A DNA stretch of 64,000 nucleotides from NCBI GenBank assembly GCA_002360945.1, contig DERO01000039.1:1-64000 (forward strand), in the 5' to 3' direction. This DNA is from Leclercia adecarboxylata. Lineage in GTDB: Bacteria; Pseudomonadota; Gammaproteobacteria; Enterobacterales; Enterobacteriaceae. A program made the position numbers and the translations under genes. The notes under the pieces are model-generated. The model had not been told where the DNA came from. It was given only the letters and a program-made list of their open reading frames with translations, and made no database searches. Of the stretch, positions 57,439-64,000 are shown one piece after another (the stretch's first letter is position 1; the number at the start of each line of letters is the position of its first letter).

Positions 57439-58440
57439 ATGACTCACATTCACGATCATTCCACTGTTAACACTCAGTATGTTGATCCGCGTCTGCCCCT
57501 GCCCGACGCGGGTAGCAGCAGTGCCGTATCATGGGGCGCCATCTTTGCTGGCGCCGCGGCGGCGGCCTCCTTGTCGTTGATCCTGCTGATGCTGGGCGCC
57601 GGGCTAGGCCTGACGTCCATCTCGCCATGGGAAAACGAGGGGCTTGAAGCCGGTACGGTAGGTATTGCGGCGATAGGATGGCTGACGTTCACGCAGATCG
57701 TGGCGTCAGGGATGGGCGGCTATTTAGCCGGACGACTGCGCACCAAATGGGTTTCTACCCATACCAATGAAATCTACTTCCGCGACACCGCCCATGGATT
57801 TTTGGCGTGGGCCGTTGCTGCGCTGGTCTCGGCCATGTTGTTAACCTCCACCGTAAGCTCCATCGTGGGAGGAAGCGCTAAAGTCGTAGGTTCCGTTGCG
57901 GGCGGTGCCGCCGCAGCTACCGTAGGCGGCGCGGCGGGTATGGCGAACGCAGCTTCTGATGGTTCAGGTTCACCGATGGACTATTTCGTTAATTCGATGT
58001 TCCGCCCGGGTACCCCGGCGGCAACACCCGCAACCCCCAATACGTCAGTCTCGCCAGATGCATCCGCTGCGGCTCCCGCTGCTCCGGCACCCGCCGCACC
58101 TCAGCAGGATCTCTCTCCTGCTCAGATGAAGGAAGTGACAGGTATTTTTGCCAACAGCATCAGCACCGGCCAGTTACCGCAGGAAGATCGTCAGTATGTC
58201 GCGCAGCTGATTGCTCAGCGTACCGGTATCAGTCAGCAAGAGGCTGAACAGCGGGTACAAGCCACCTATGACAAAGCCCAGGCTAAGTTAAAAGAAACGA
58301 AAGAGAAAGCACAGCAAGCGGCTGATACCGCACGCAAAACTACCAGCTATCTCATGCTCTGGACATTCATCTCTCTGCTGGCGGGTGCTTTTGTCGCCAG
58401 CCTGTGTGCGACCTTCGGTGGCCGTCAACGCGATCTTTAA
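57439..58440 (+). CDS. Ala/Pro-rich integral membrane protein
   Basis: 333 residues, family not recognised. The N-terminus is hydrophilic with His residues (MTHIHDHSTVN); TM segments lie about 30-57, 73-96, 113-136 and 303-325, and a Gly/Ala-rich stretch (GSVAGGAAAATVGGAAGMAN) follows TM3. Residues 195-220 are Ala/Pro-rich, and 225-300 form a charged coiled-coil-like region (QRVQATYDKAQAKLKETKEK). Likely an envelope-stress protein by context only. AAAGGA precedes the ATG; a 24-codon gene follows at 24 bp. Confidence 0.75.
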   Translation: MTHIHDHSTVNTQYVDPRLPLPDAGSSSAVSWGAIFAGAAAAASLSLILLMLGAGLGLTSISPWENEGLEAGTVGIAAIGWLTFTQIVASGMGGYLAGRLRTKWVSTHTNEIYFRDTAHGFLAWAVAALVSAMLLTSTVSSIVGGSAKVVGSVAGGAAAATVGGAAGMANAASDGSGSPMDYFVNSMFRPGTPAATPATPNTSVSPDASAAAPAAPAPAAPQQDLSPAQMKEVTGIFANSISTGQLPQEDRQYVAQLIAQRTGISQQEAEQRVQATYDKAQAKLKETKEKAQQAADTARKTTSYLMLWTFISLLAGAFVASLCATFGGRQRDL

Positions 58441-58464
58441 TACTTAATTTTGCAGGAGGTTAAC

Positions 58465-58539
58465 ATGCGCTCATTACTACTGTTCTTTTTAGGCGTCCCG
58501 ATCCCAATCATTATCCTGATTGCGCTGTTCTGGCACTAA
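58465..58539 (+). CDS. 24-residue membrane peptide
   Basis: Sequence MRSLLLFFLGVPIPIIILIA followed by LFWH. AGGAGG lies 7 nt before the ATG, an ideal ribosome site, and a strong terminator follows. It is a single hydrophobic span with an internal PIP. It lies 24 bp after the large membrane protein gene. Similar tiny peptides with VPIPIIILIAL sequence seem to be annotated elsewhere, a recollection I cannot check. Role unknown. Confidence 0.72.
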   Translation: MRSLLLFFLGVPIPIIILIALFWH

Positions 58540-58570
58540 CCGGTATCTGACAGGATACATTCAGTCAAAA

Positions 58571-58602
58571 CATAAATGCCCGTAAGGGCATTTATGTTTT
58601 TT
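58571..58602 (+). terminator. Terminator after the 24-residue peptide gene
   Basis: CATAAATGCCC (58571-58581) pairs perfectly with GGGCATTTATG (58586-58596) around GTAA, followed by a T-run. Confidence 0.92.
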
Positions 58603-58656
58603 ACCATAACAGTCAGTGATACAGTGGCTTGCAGACATATCAGAGGATTATGCGAA

Positions 58657-58887
58657 ATGACGATTGTATTTATCCCTGCGCTGATCGCCGTGCTGGTGGC
58701 TAAAGAACGCGAAATGGGGCGGGAACTGACCCAGGAAGACGTTGAATTGATACGCGACAGCGCCACGGCCATCGAGCTGCCATCCGAGATTGCTGAAGAT
58801 ATGGCTAAAGAGCGTGGCTACCCTGACATCGATCCGGAGAATGTCTGGAGCGAGTGGCTGGCGTACAAAGCGACGCGATCGGCTTAA
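58657..58887 (+). CDS. Small protein of unknown function (76 aa)
   Basis: 76 residues beginning MTIVFIPALIAVLVAKEREM and continuing as an acidic domain with ELTQEDVELIRDSATAIELP and YPDIDPENVWSEWLAYK. The N-terminus has a short hydrophobic stretch, perhaps amphipathic. AGAGGATT lies before the ATG at 58657; a frame from 58576 would run through the terminator. Follows the membrane peptide cluster after a terminator, so it has its own promoter. Function unknown. Confidence 0.72.
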   Translation: MTIVFIPALIAVLVAKEREMGRELTQEDVELIRDSATAIELPSEIAEDMAKERGYPDIDPENVWSEWLAYKATRSA

Positions 58888-59064
58888 CAGTAAAATAATT
58901 TAACGTTTCTTCCTACCCGGCGGCCAGCACCCTGCTGGGTCTTCACCTCCTCCCCACCGCAAAGATCAAAAATCTTCTCGACAATGGTTGCATTATAAAA
59001 CCAAATGGCGCAGGCTCTATTTAGTTTTATGTTGAAACCAATTAACGTCTTCTGAGGTGTCACA

Positions 59065-59859
59065 ATGAGTACGCAACGTTCAACGGCTTTGATTACAGGT
59101 GCATCTTCCGGGATTGGCGCGGTCTACGCTGACCGTCTCGCCGCCCGCGGTTACGATCTGGTGCTGGTGGCCCGCCGGGAAGCGCGTCTGCTGACGCTGG
59201 CGGAACAGCTGGAGCTGCGCTACGGGGTACAGGTCACTACTCTGACAGCGGATCTTACCGATGAAACCGGGATCCGCGCCGTGGAGGAGATCCTGCGCAG
59301 CAACACCGCTATCGACACGCTGGTCAATAACGCCGGCACCGCGCAGATGGCACCTTTCCTCGCGGGGGATGTGGCGCAGCATCAGGCGATCAACATGCTC
59401 AACACCACCGCCCTGATGCGCCTGACGTATGCCCTGCTGCCGCGTCTGGCGCAGAACAATCGCGGGACCCTGATTAATATCGCCTCGGTGCTGTCGCTCC
59501 ATGCCCGTGCGGGCAGCGCACTCTACAGCGCCACCAAAGCCTGGGTGCTGAATTTTACGCGTGGATTGCAGGAGGAGTTTGCCGACAGCCAGGTGCGGAT
59601 CCAGGCGGTATTACCGGCGGCCACCGCCACCGAGATCTGGGAGCTGTCCGGCATCACCGCTGACGACCTGCCTGCCGGGTCGGTCATGACCACCGACAAT
59701 ATGGTGGATGCGGCGCTGGCGGGGCTGGATCAGGGGGAGCTGATTACCATTCCGCCGATGCACGATGAAACCCTGTGGGCACGCTACGAAGAGGCCCGGC
59801 TGGCGCTGTTTGCCAGCGCCCGAACCGGCGAACCGGCGCCGCGCTACCTGCCGCGCTGA
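59065..59859 (+). CDS. Short-chain dehydrogenase/reductase
   Basis: 264 residues, classical SDR. Cofactor motif TGASSGIGAVYADR, NNAG as VNNAGTAQM, catalytic Ser in NIASVLSL and Y-x3-K as YSATKA. GAGGTG precedes the ATG. It is convergent with an HxlR gene 3 bp away, forming an SDR-HxlR-SDR group. Substrate unknown. Confidence 0.88.
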   Translation: MSTQRSTALITGASSGIGAVYADRLAARGYDLVLVARREARLLTLAEQLELRYGVQVTTLTADLTDETGIRAVEEILRSNTAIDTLVNNAGTAQMAPFLAGDVAQHQAINMLNTTALMRLTYALLPRLAQNNRGTLINIASVLSLHARAGSALYSATKAWVLNFTRGLQEEFADSQVRIQAVLPAATATEIWELSGITADDLPAGSVMTTDNMVDAALAGLDQGELITIPPMHDETLWARYEEARLALFASARTGEPAPRYLPR

Positions 59860-59862
59860 GGG

Positions 59863-60222
59863 TTACTGCTTAAGCTGGTCGCCGTACTCGTTCATCCAGG
59901 CGGCCAGCGGCGCCAGCGCGCTTTGCAGCGTCAGGCCGAGGTCGGTGATCTGGTACTCCACCCGGGGTGGGATCTCGGGAAACACGGTGCGGGTGACCAG
60001 CCCGCGCTGCTCGAAAAGTCGCAGCTGGCGGGTCAACTCCTTCTGGGTAATCGGCGCCGCGGCGCGCAGCAAATCGCCAAAGCGCACCGGCGTATTAAGC
60101 ACAATCAGCCGATAGATAATCGGGATCGCCCACTTGCCGGAGAGCAAGCCAATAAAACGGGTCATCGGGCAGGGTTGATGCTGACAATTTTTTTCATCCG
60201 CGCAGTTCAGTAATTCCGCCAT
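59863..60222 (-). CDS. HxlR-family transcriptional regulator
   Basis: 119 residues. CPMTRFIGLLSGKWAIPIIY and ITQKELTRQLRLFEQRGLV are typical HxlR. The N-terminus has three Cys (ADEKNCQHQPCP), suggesting thiol or aldehyde sensing. Divergent from the second SDR across 101 bp, which contains near-identical GGTACC/TTTGGTACC-like sequence, and so likely its repressor. Confidence 0.88.
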   Translation of the reverse strand: MAELLNCADEKNCQHQPCPMTRFIGLLSGKWAIPIIYRLIVLNTPVRFGDLLRAAAPITQKELTRQLRLFEQRGLVTRTVFPEIPPRVEYQITDLGLTLQSALAPLAAWMNEYGDQLKQ

Positions 60223-60323
60223 CGCACACCTTTCGCCTCTTTAGTATCCATTTGGTACCTGGTTTCTTTTGGATACTAACGTTTCTATAGTGCTTTCTCC
60301 AGTGACAAATCAGGAGAAGCAAA

Positions 60324-61076
60324 ATGGGTCGTTTAACTGATAAATACACGCTGATTACCGGCGGCACCAGCGGCATTGGGCTGGCGACAGCGCAGGCCTT
60401 TCTCGCCGAAGGGGCGCAGGTGGCGGTGACCGGGCGCAACCCGCAGACCCGTGCCGAAGCGCAGCGGGTGCTGGGCGATAACGCCTGGGTGATCGACGCC
60501 GATGCGGGCGATATCCGCGCCCAGCAGGGGCTGGCCGATACCCTTGCCACACGCTGGCCGCGGCTGGATGCGCTGTTCATCAACGCCGGAGACGTGACGC
60601 ATGGCCCGCTGGAGAGCTGGCAGGAGGAGACCTGGGACAGGCTAATGGGCACCAACCTCAAGGGGCCGTTCTTTTTGATTCAGGCACTGCTGCCGCTGCT
60701 GAATAACCCGTCGTCGGTGATTTTATGTGGTTCGGTCAGCGCCCATATCGGGCTGCCCACCAGCAGCGTCTACGCCGCCAGCAAGGCCGGATTGCTCTCC
60801 CTGGCCCGCACCCTTTCCGTTGAATTATTGCCCCGCGGGATCCGCGTCAACGGCCTGAGTCCGGGACCGGTGGAAACCCCAGCGCTGAGCAAGCTGGGGT
60901 TAGACGATGAGGCGCTAAAAACCCTGCAGAGCGATATCGCCAAACTGGTGCCGCTCGGACGTTTAGGCCGGCCGGAAGAGCTGGCAAAAGCGGCGCTATA
61001 TCTGGCATCGGATGAGTCCAGCTACACCGTCGGCACCGAGCTGCTGGTGGATGGCGGGACGGCAGTCGGGCGGTAG
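60324..61076 (+). CDS. Short-chain dehydrogenase/reductase
   Basis: 250 residues, classical SDR. TGGTSGIGLATAQAF, the NAG motif as INAGDVTHG, catalytic Ser in GSVSAHIG and Y-x3-K as YAASKA. AGGAGAAG precedes the ATG. Divergent from an HxlR regulator, an arrangement often seen for aldehyde/quinone-responsive reductases. Substrate unknown. Confidence 0.9.
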   Translation: MGRLTDKYTLITGGTSGIGLATAQAFLAEGAQVAVTGRNPQTRAEAQRVLGDNAWVIDADAGDIRAQQGLADTLATRWPRLDALFINAGDVTHGPLESWQEETWDRLMGTNLKGPFFLIQALLPLLNNPSSVILCGSVSAHIGLPTSSVYAASKAGLLSLARTLSVELLPRGIRVNGLSPGPVETPALSKLGLDDEALKTLQSDIAKLVPLGRLGRPEELAKAALYLASDESSYTVGTELLVDGGTAVGR

Positions 61077-61193
61077 AGACGAAAGCCCCCCCGGGCAATG
61101 GACGACGATCGCAACCCTGTGACATCGCTGTCGCGGGGTTGCGATCTCTCTGGCATAGTGAGGCAGACGCAACCTGCTGAAAGGAAGGAAACT

Positions 61194-61430
61194 ATGCTCG
61201 AACTTCGCCCGAACTGTGAATGGTGTGACCGTGACCTGCCCCCTGACGCTCAGGACGCCAGAATCTGCTCCTTTGAGTGCACCTTCTGCGCCGACTGCGT
61301 AGAAACCCATCTCAACCATCGCTGCCCCAACTGCCAGGGGGAGCTGGTGCGCCGCCCGGTGCGACCGGCCAATAAACTGATCAACTCGCCTGCCTCCACC
61401 GTGCGGGTCCATGCGAAAAAAAGCGCCTGA
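61194..61430 (+). CDS. DUF1272 zinc-ribbon-like protein
   Basis: 78 residues. The N-terminal 45 residues hold eight Cys in C-x-x-C-type pairs: NCEWCDRDLP, CSFECTFCADC and RCPNC, typical of DUF1272. The tail is basic. AAGGAAGG precedes the ATG at 61194. Role unknown. It is close to the M24-like gene 27 bp on and may be in its operon. Confidence 0.85.
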   Translation: MLELRPNCEWCDRDLPPDAQDARICSFECTFCADCVETHLNHRCPNCQGELVRRPVRPANKLINSPASTVRVHAKKSA

Positions 61431-61457
61431 CTTCCCCGCTTTCTGACGATGAGGTAA

Positions 61458-62831
61458 ATGATGATCCAGCTGCAGACCATCCCGCCACCGCGCAACTTCA
61501 CCGATGTGGCCCCGGTATTGCTCACCGATGCCACGATGCTTGAGCGCAAAAATAAAGTGCTGACCCGCATGAGCGAGGCGGGCTATGACGCCCTCGTGAT
61601 CTATGCCGATAAGGAGCATGGGGGGAACTTCGAGTACCTGACCGGGTTTGTCCCGCGCTTCGAAGAAGGTCTGCTGATCCTTGATAAATCGGGTGCGGCG
61701 ACGGCGATCCTCGGCAATGAAAACCTGAAGATGGCGCAGCATTCCAGGCTCCCGGTCACGCTGAAGCACTGTCCGTATTTTTCGCTGCCGAATCAGCCAA
61801 TGGAGAATGAGACCTCGCTGGAGACGCTGTTCACCGACACCGGTCTTCATAAACGCAACCGAATCGGGCTGGTCGGTTGGAAAATGTTTACCTCTGCCGG
61901 GGCCGATAATCGGCAACTCGTCGATCTGCCGTACTTTATCGTCGAGGCGCTGAAAAACAGTACCGACGCCCCGCTGGAAAACGCCGCGCACCTGTTTATT
62001 CGCGGCGACAACGGCGCCCGCGTGACCAACAACGAGAACGAAATAGCCCATTACGAATATGGCGCTAACCTCGCTTCCGGCTGCATGCTGCATGCCATGA
62101 ACGCGGTAGAGCCGGGGATCCGCGAGACCGAACTGGGGGCGTTGCTCGCGGCGGAAGGCCAGTATCAGACGGTGGTGACCATTGCCGCTGCCGGGCAGCG
62201 TTTTGAGAAAGCGAATTTTTATCCCACCTATAAAAAGCTGGAACGCGGCCAGCCGCTGTCGATGACCACCGGGTTCAAAGGCGGGCTATCGAGCCGGACC
62301 GGATTTGTGATTGCCGACGAGAGCGAGCTGCCTGACGCGCAAAAAGATTATCTGGATCGGGTGGCAAAACCCTATTTTGCCGCAGTTGCCAGCTGGCTTG
62401 AGACTATCCGTATCGGGATGCCGGGCGGCGAGATGTACGCCCATATCGAACAGGTGCTCAATAAAGCGCAGTATGGCTGGCATCTCAATCCGGGGCATCT
62501 CAGCGCCGATGAGGAGTGGATGTCCTCGCCGATTTACCCTCACTCCGCCGAGACGCTGAAAAGCGGGATGATCCTGCAGATCGATATTATCCCTTCGGTG
62601 CCGGGCTACACCGGCGTCAGCGCCGAAGAGAGCATCGCGCTGGCGGATCCGGCCCTGCAAAGCAAAATCCAGGCGGCCTACCCGGAACTGTGGGCGCGGA
62701 TCCTTACCCGGCGGACGTACATTCGCGACGTATTGAAGATTAATCTCGCGGATGAGGTGATCCCGCTGTCGAATACCGTGGCCTATTTGCGCCCGTTCCT
62801 GCTGGCGAAAGATAAGGCGCTCACCTGCTAA
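61458..62831 (+). CDS. M24-fold protein lacking usual metal ligands
   Basis: 457 residues, similar in layout to Xaa-Pro aminopeptidase/creatinase proteins: an N-terminal creatinase-like domain (about 25-165) and a pita-bread domain (185-440). At the places where the family has its metal-binding Asp pair I read LSMTTGFKGGLSSRTGF (T270, S279). The usual second Glu is Asp in MILQIDIIP, while one Glu persists in VSAEESIAL. The His step reads GHLSADEEW. So a non-metal or altered activity is likely. A second ATG at 61461 fits the GAGGT spacing better. Confidence 0.8.
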   Translation: MMIQLQTIPPPRNFTDVAPVLLTDATMLERKNKVLTRMSEAGYDALVIYADKEHGGNFEYLTGFVPRFEEGLLILDKSGAATAILGNENLKMAQHSRLPVTLKHCPYFSLPNQPMENETSLETLFTDTGLHKRNRIGLVGWKMFTSAGADNRQLVDLPYFIVEALKNSTDAPLENAAHLFIRGDNGARVTNNENEIAHYEYGANLASGCMLHAMNAVEPGIRETELGALLAAEGQYQTVVTIAAAGQRFEKANFYPTYKKLERGQPLSMTTGFKGGLSSRTGFVIADESELPDAQKDYLDRVAKPYFAAVASWLETIRIGMPGGEMYAHIEQVLNKAQYGWHLNPGHLSADEEWMSSPIYPHSAETLKSGMILQIDIIPSVPGYTGVSAEESIALADPALQSKIQAAYPELWARILTRRTYIRDVLKINLADEVIPLSNTVAYLRPFLLAKDKALTC

Positions 62832-62944
62832 ACCACATCGCAAACCCAGGGTGCCACGCCGCGTCGCCGTGACACCTTTTTTAGCGATACAGCCAGGGTC
62901 TCTTGTTCGGTTGTCACGAGCGGCTATATCAAATTCCAAAATAG

Positions 62945-62983
62945 TATGTAGAGCATGTTTCATGCTGTACTAATCTCTACATA
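62945..62983. promoter_or_regulatory. Nested inverted repeats before chrB
   Basis: TATGTAGAG (62945-62953) is repeated inverted as CTCTACATA (62975-62983), which reaches the first base of the chrB start. Inside, AGCATG (62952-62957) and CATGCT (62961-62966) form a second palindrome around TTT. This looks like an operator, possibly for ChrB itself. Confidence 0.65.
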
Positions 62984-63921
62984 TGAAAATGCTGATCCTT
63001 ATTCTCACGCTCTCGACAGAGCAAGCCACACTCCGGATGCGGGTCTGGCGCACGTTAAAAGCCTCCGGCGCGGCGGTATTACGCGACGGTGTTTACCTTA
63101 TGCCGGAACGCCCGGAGGGCAGAGAAACTTTTGAGCAGATAGCGCATGAAGTCTGTGCAGGCGGCGGCAGCGCCTTTGTGTTAGTAGCCGAAGAGCCTGA
63201 AGGCGCTGATTTCCGTTCTCTGTTTGATCGCAGCGAAAATTACGCTGAACTGGTAGCCGGGATACAGCGTACCCGTTCTGCCCTCACGCCGGATGCGGTG
63301 CTGATTCAACTGAAACAGATCCGTAAACTGCGAAAAGCCTTTCTCAAAACAGAGGCTATCGATTTCTTCCCCTCCGGTGCCAGACAGCAGGCCGAGTCCG
63401 CTCTGCAGGAGTTGGAGCTGTACGTTAATCGCATCATTTCCCCCGACGAACCCCAGCCTGCGCAAGGCGAGCTCAGCCCGCTGGCTGTCAGCGACTTTAA
63501 AAATAAGATCTGGGTGACCCGCAGCCGTCCCTGGGTAGACAGGCTGGCCAGCGCCTGGCTGATCCGCCGTTTTATCGATCCTGAGGCCCGCTTCCTATGG
63601 CTGGAGGATATCGCCACCTGTCCAGCGGATGGGGTGGGATTCGATTTTAACGGGGCACGGTTCAGCCATGTGGATTCCAGGGTGACATTTGAAGTGCTGC
63701 TGAAAAGATTTGCGCTTGAAACCCGCCCCCTGACGCAGTTTGGACTGTTAGTGCATTACCTGGATATCGGCGGTGTACAACCACCCGAAGCCGCCGGGGT
63801 GGAAAGTGTGCTGGCAGGGCTCAGGGAGAGCATCACGGACGACGACACTTTGCTGGCCACAGCATGCACGCTGTTTGATGGCCTGTTGATGAATTATAAA
63901 TTGGGGTCCGATCATGACTAA
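62983..63921 (+). CDS. chrB: Chromate resistance protein ChrB
   Basis: 312 residues. The C-terminal ChrB domain (about 175-300) shows WVTRSRPWVDRLASAWLIRR and FDFNGARFSHVDSRVTFEVL. The N-terminal part (1-150) resembles the regulatory half of ChrB proteins. ChrB is a chromate-responsive regulator of chrA in several bacteria. No clear ribosome site precedes the ATG at 62983; ATG at 62989 is an alternative. It overlaps chrA by 8 bp. Confidence 0.88.
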   Translation: MKMLILILTLSTEQATLRMRVWRTLKASGAAVLRDGVYLMPERPEGRETFEQIAHEVCAGGGSAFVLVAEEPEGADFRSLFDRSENYAELVAGIQRTRSALTPDAVLIQLKQIRKLRKAFLKTEAIDFFPSGARQQAESALQELELYVNRIISPDEPQPAQGELSPLAVSDFKNKIWVTRSRPWVDRLASAWLIRRFIDPEARFLWLEDIATCPADGVGFDFNGARFSHVDSRVTFEVLLKRFALETRPLTQFGLLVHYLDIGGVQPPEAAGVESVLAGLRESITDDDTLLATACTLFDGLLMNYKLGSDHD

Positions 63922-64000
63922 AAACCCGTCGCACGTTATCACCGATACAGAAAGCCCGCCTCATCCGGTGAGCTTCCGGGATGCGTTTTTGTTCTGGCTC
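63914..64000 (+). CDS. chrA: Chromate transporter ChrA, 5' end
   Basis: First 29 codons, ending at the window edge. The sequence MTKNPSHVITDTESPPHPVS then FRDAFLFWL matches the start of ChrA (CHR family), an inner-membrane chromate exporter. It overlaps the chrB stop by 8 bp, so the two are coupled. Only the start is visible. Confidence 0.8.
   Translation, partial: MTKNPSHVITDTESPPHPVSFRDAFLFWL

Overview
The window is chromosomal DNA of a gammaproteobacterium of the family Enterobacteriaceae. Gene content and order follow the Escherichia coli K-12 stretch from trhO/lpxL through opgGH, curli, ghrA, phoH, efeUOB, putPA and the rut operon to wrbA-yccJ-agp. Several genes foreign to K-12 at these positions point to Enterobacter or a close relative (Lelliottia, Leclercia). 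That genus call is inference from synteny and remembered protein sequences, not from a search.

Layout. 1-11.2 kb: 5' part of trhO, lpxL, mdtG, msyB, yceK, the osmoregulated periplasmic glucan genes opgGH and divergent opgC, clsC and ymdB. 11.3-16.2 kb: a complete curli locus (csgC-csgA-csgB, divergent from csgDEFG) with a 748-bp control region. 16.2-19.1 kb: ycdZ, ycdY, ycdX, ghrA. 19.35-22.7 kb: two identical tRNA-Ser(GGA) genes, each followed by a hairpin terminator and a ~115-nt structured repeat, flanking a LysR/pirin/isochorismatase-hydrolase module. The K-12 pga biofilm locus that lies near here is absent. 22.9-31.1 kb: phoH, an intact efeUOB ferrous-iron operon with a Fur box, a NupC-type transporter, a DUF3574-type lipoprotein and putP. 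31.1-43.6 kb: the put control region, putA, a LprI-like protein, rutR and rutABCDEFG (pyrimidine catabolism, with a sigma-54 promoter and RutR site), a DMT transporter and the small KGG protein gene ymdF. 44-46.2 kb: wrbA, yccJ, agp.

Accessory part, 46.3-64 kb. It holds an HxlR regulator; a GGDEF-EAL membrane protein paired with a periplasmic molybdopterin-binding-fold protein; an AT-rich stretch with an orphan lipoprotein resembling T6SS immunity proteins; a GNAT enzyme; a tautomerase/carboxymuconolactone-decarboxylase pair with a divergent LysR; a second, long-form 2-isopropylmalate synthase overlapping an AraC regulator; and a YcxB-like membrane protein. Then come a YghA-type SDR, an Ala/Pro-rich membrane protein followed by a 24-residue membrane peptide, a 76-residue protein, an SDR-HxlR-SDR cluster, a DUF1272 zinc protein, an M24-fold protein lacking the usual metal ligands, and the start of a chrBA chromate-resistance operon cut by the window end.

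Themes. Biofilm and envelope functions (curli, periplasmic glucans, cardiolipin synthase, a c-di-GMP enzyme) sit beside nitrogen and carbon scavenging (put, rut) and iron uptake (efe). The items most worth follow-up are the tRNA-flanked module with its structured repeats, the membrane protein/24-aa peptide pair, the c-di-GMP/molybdopterin-fold pair, and the metal-ligand-poor M24 protein.
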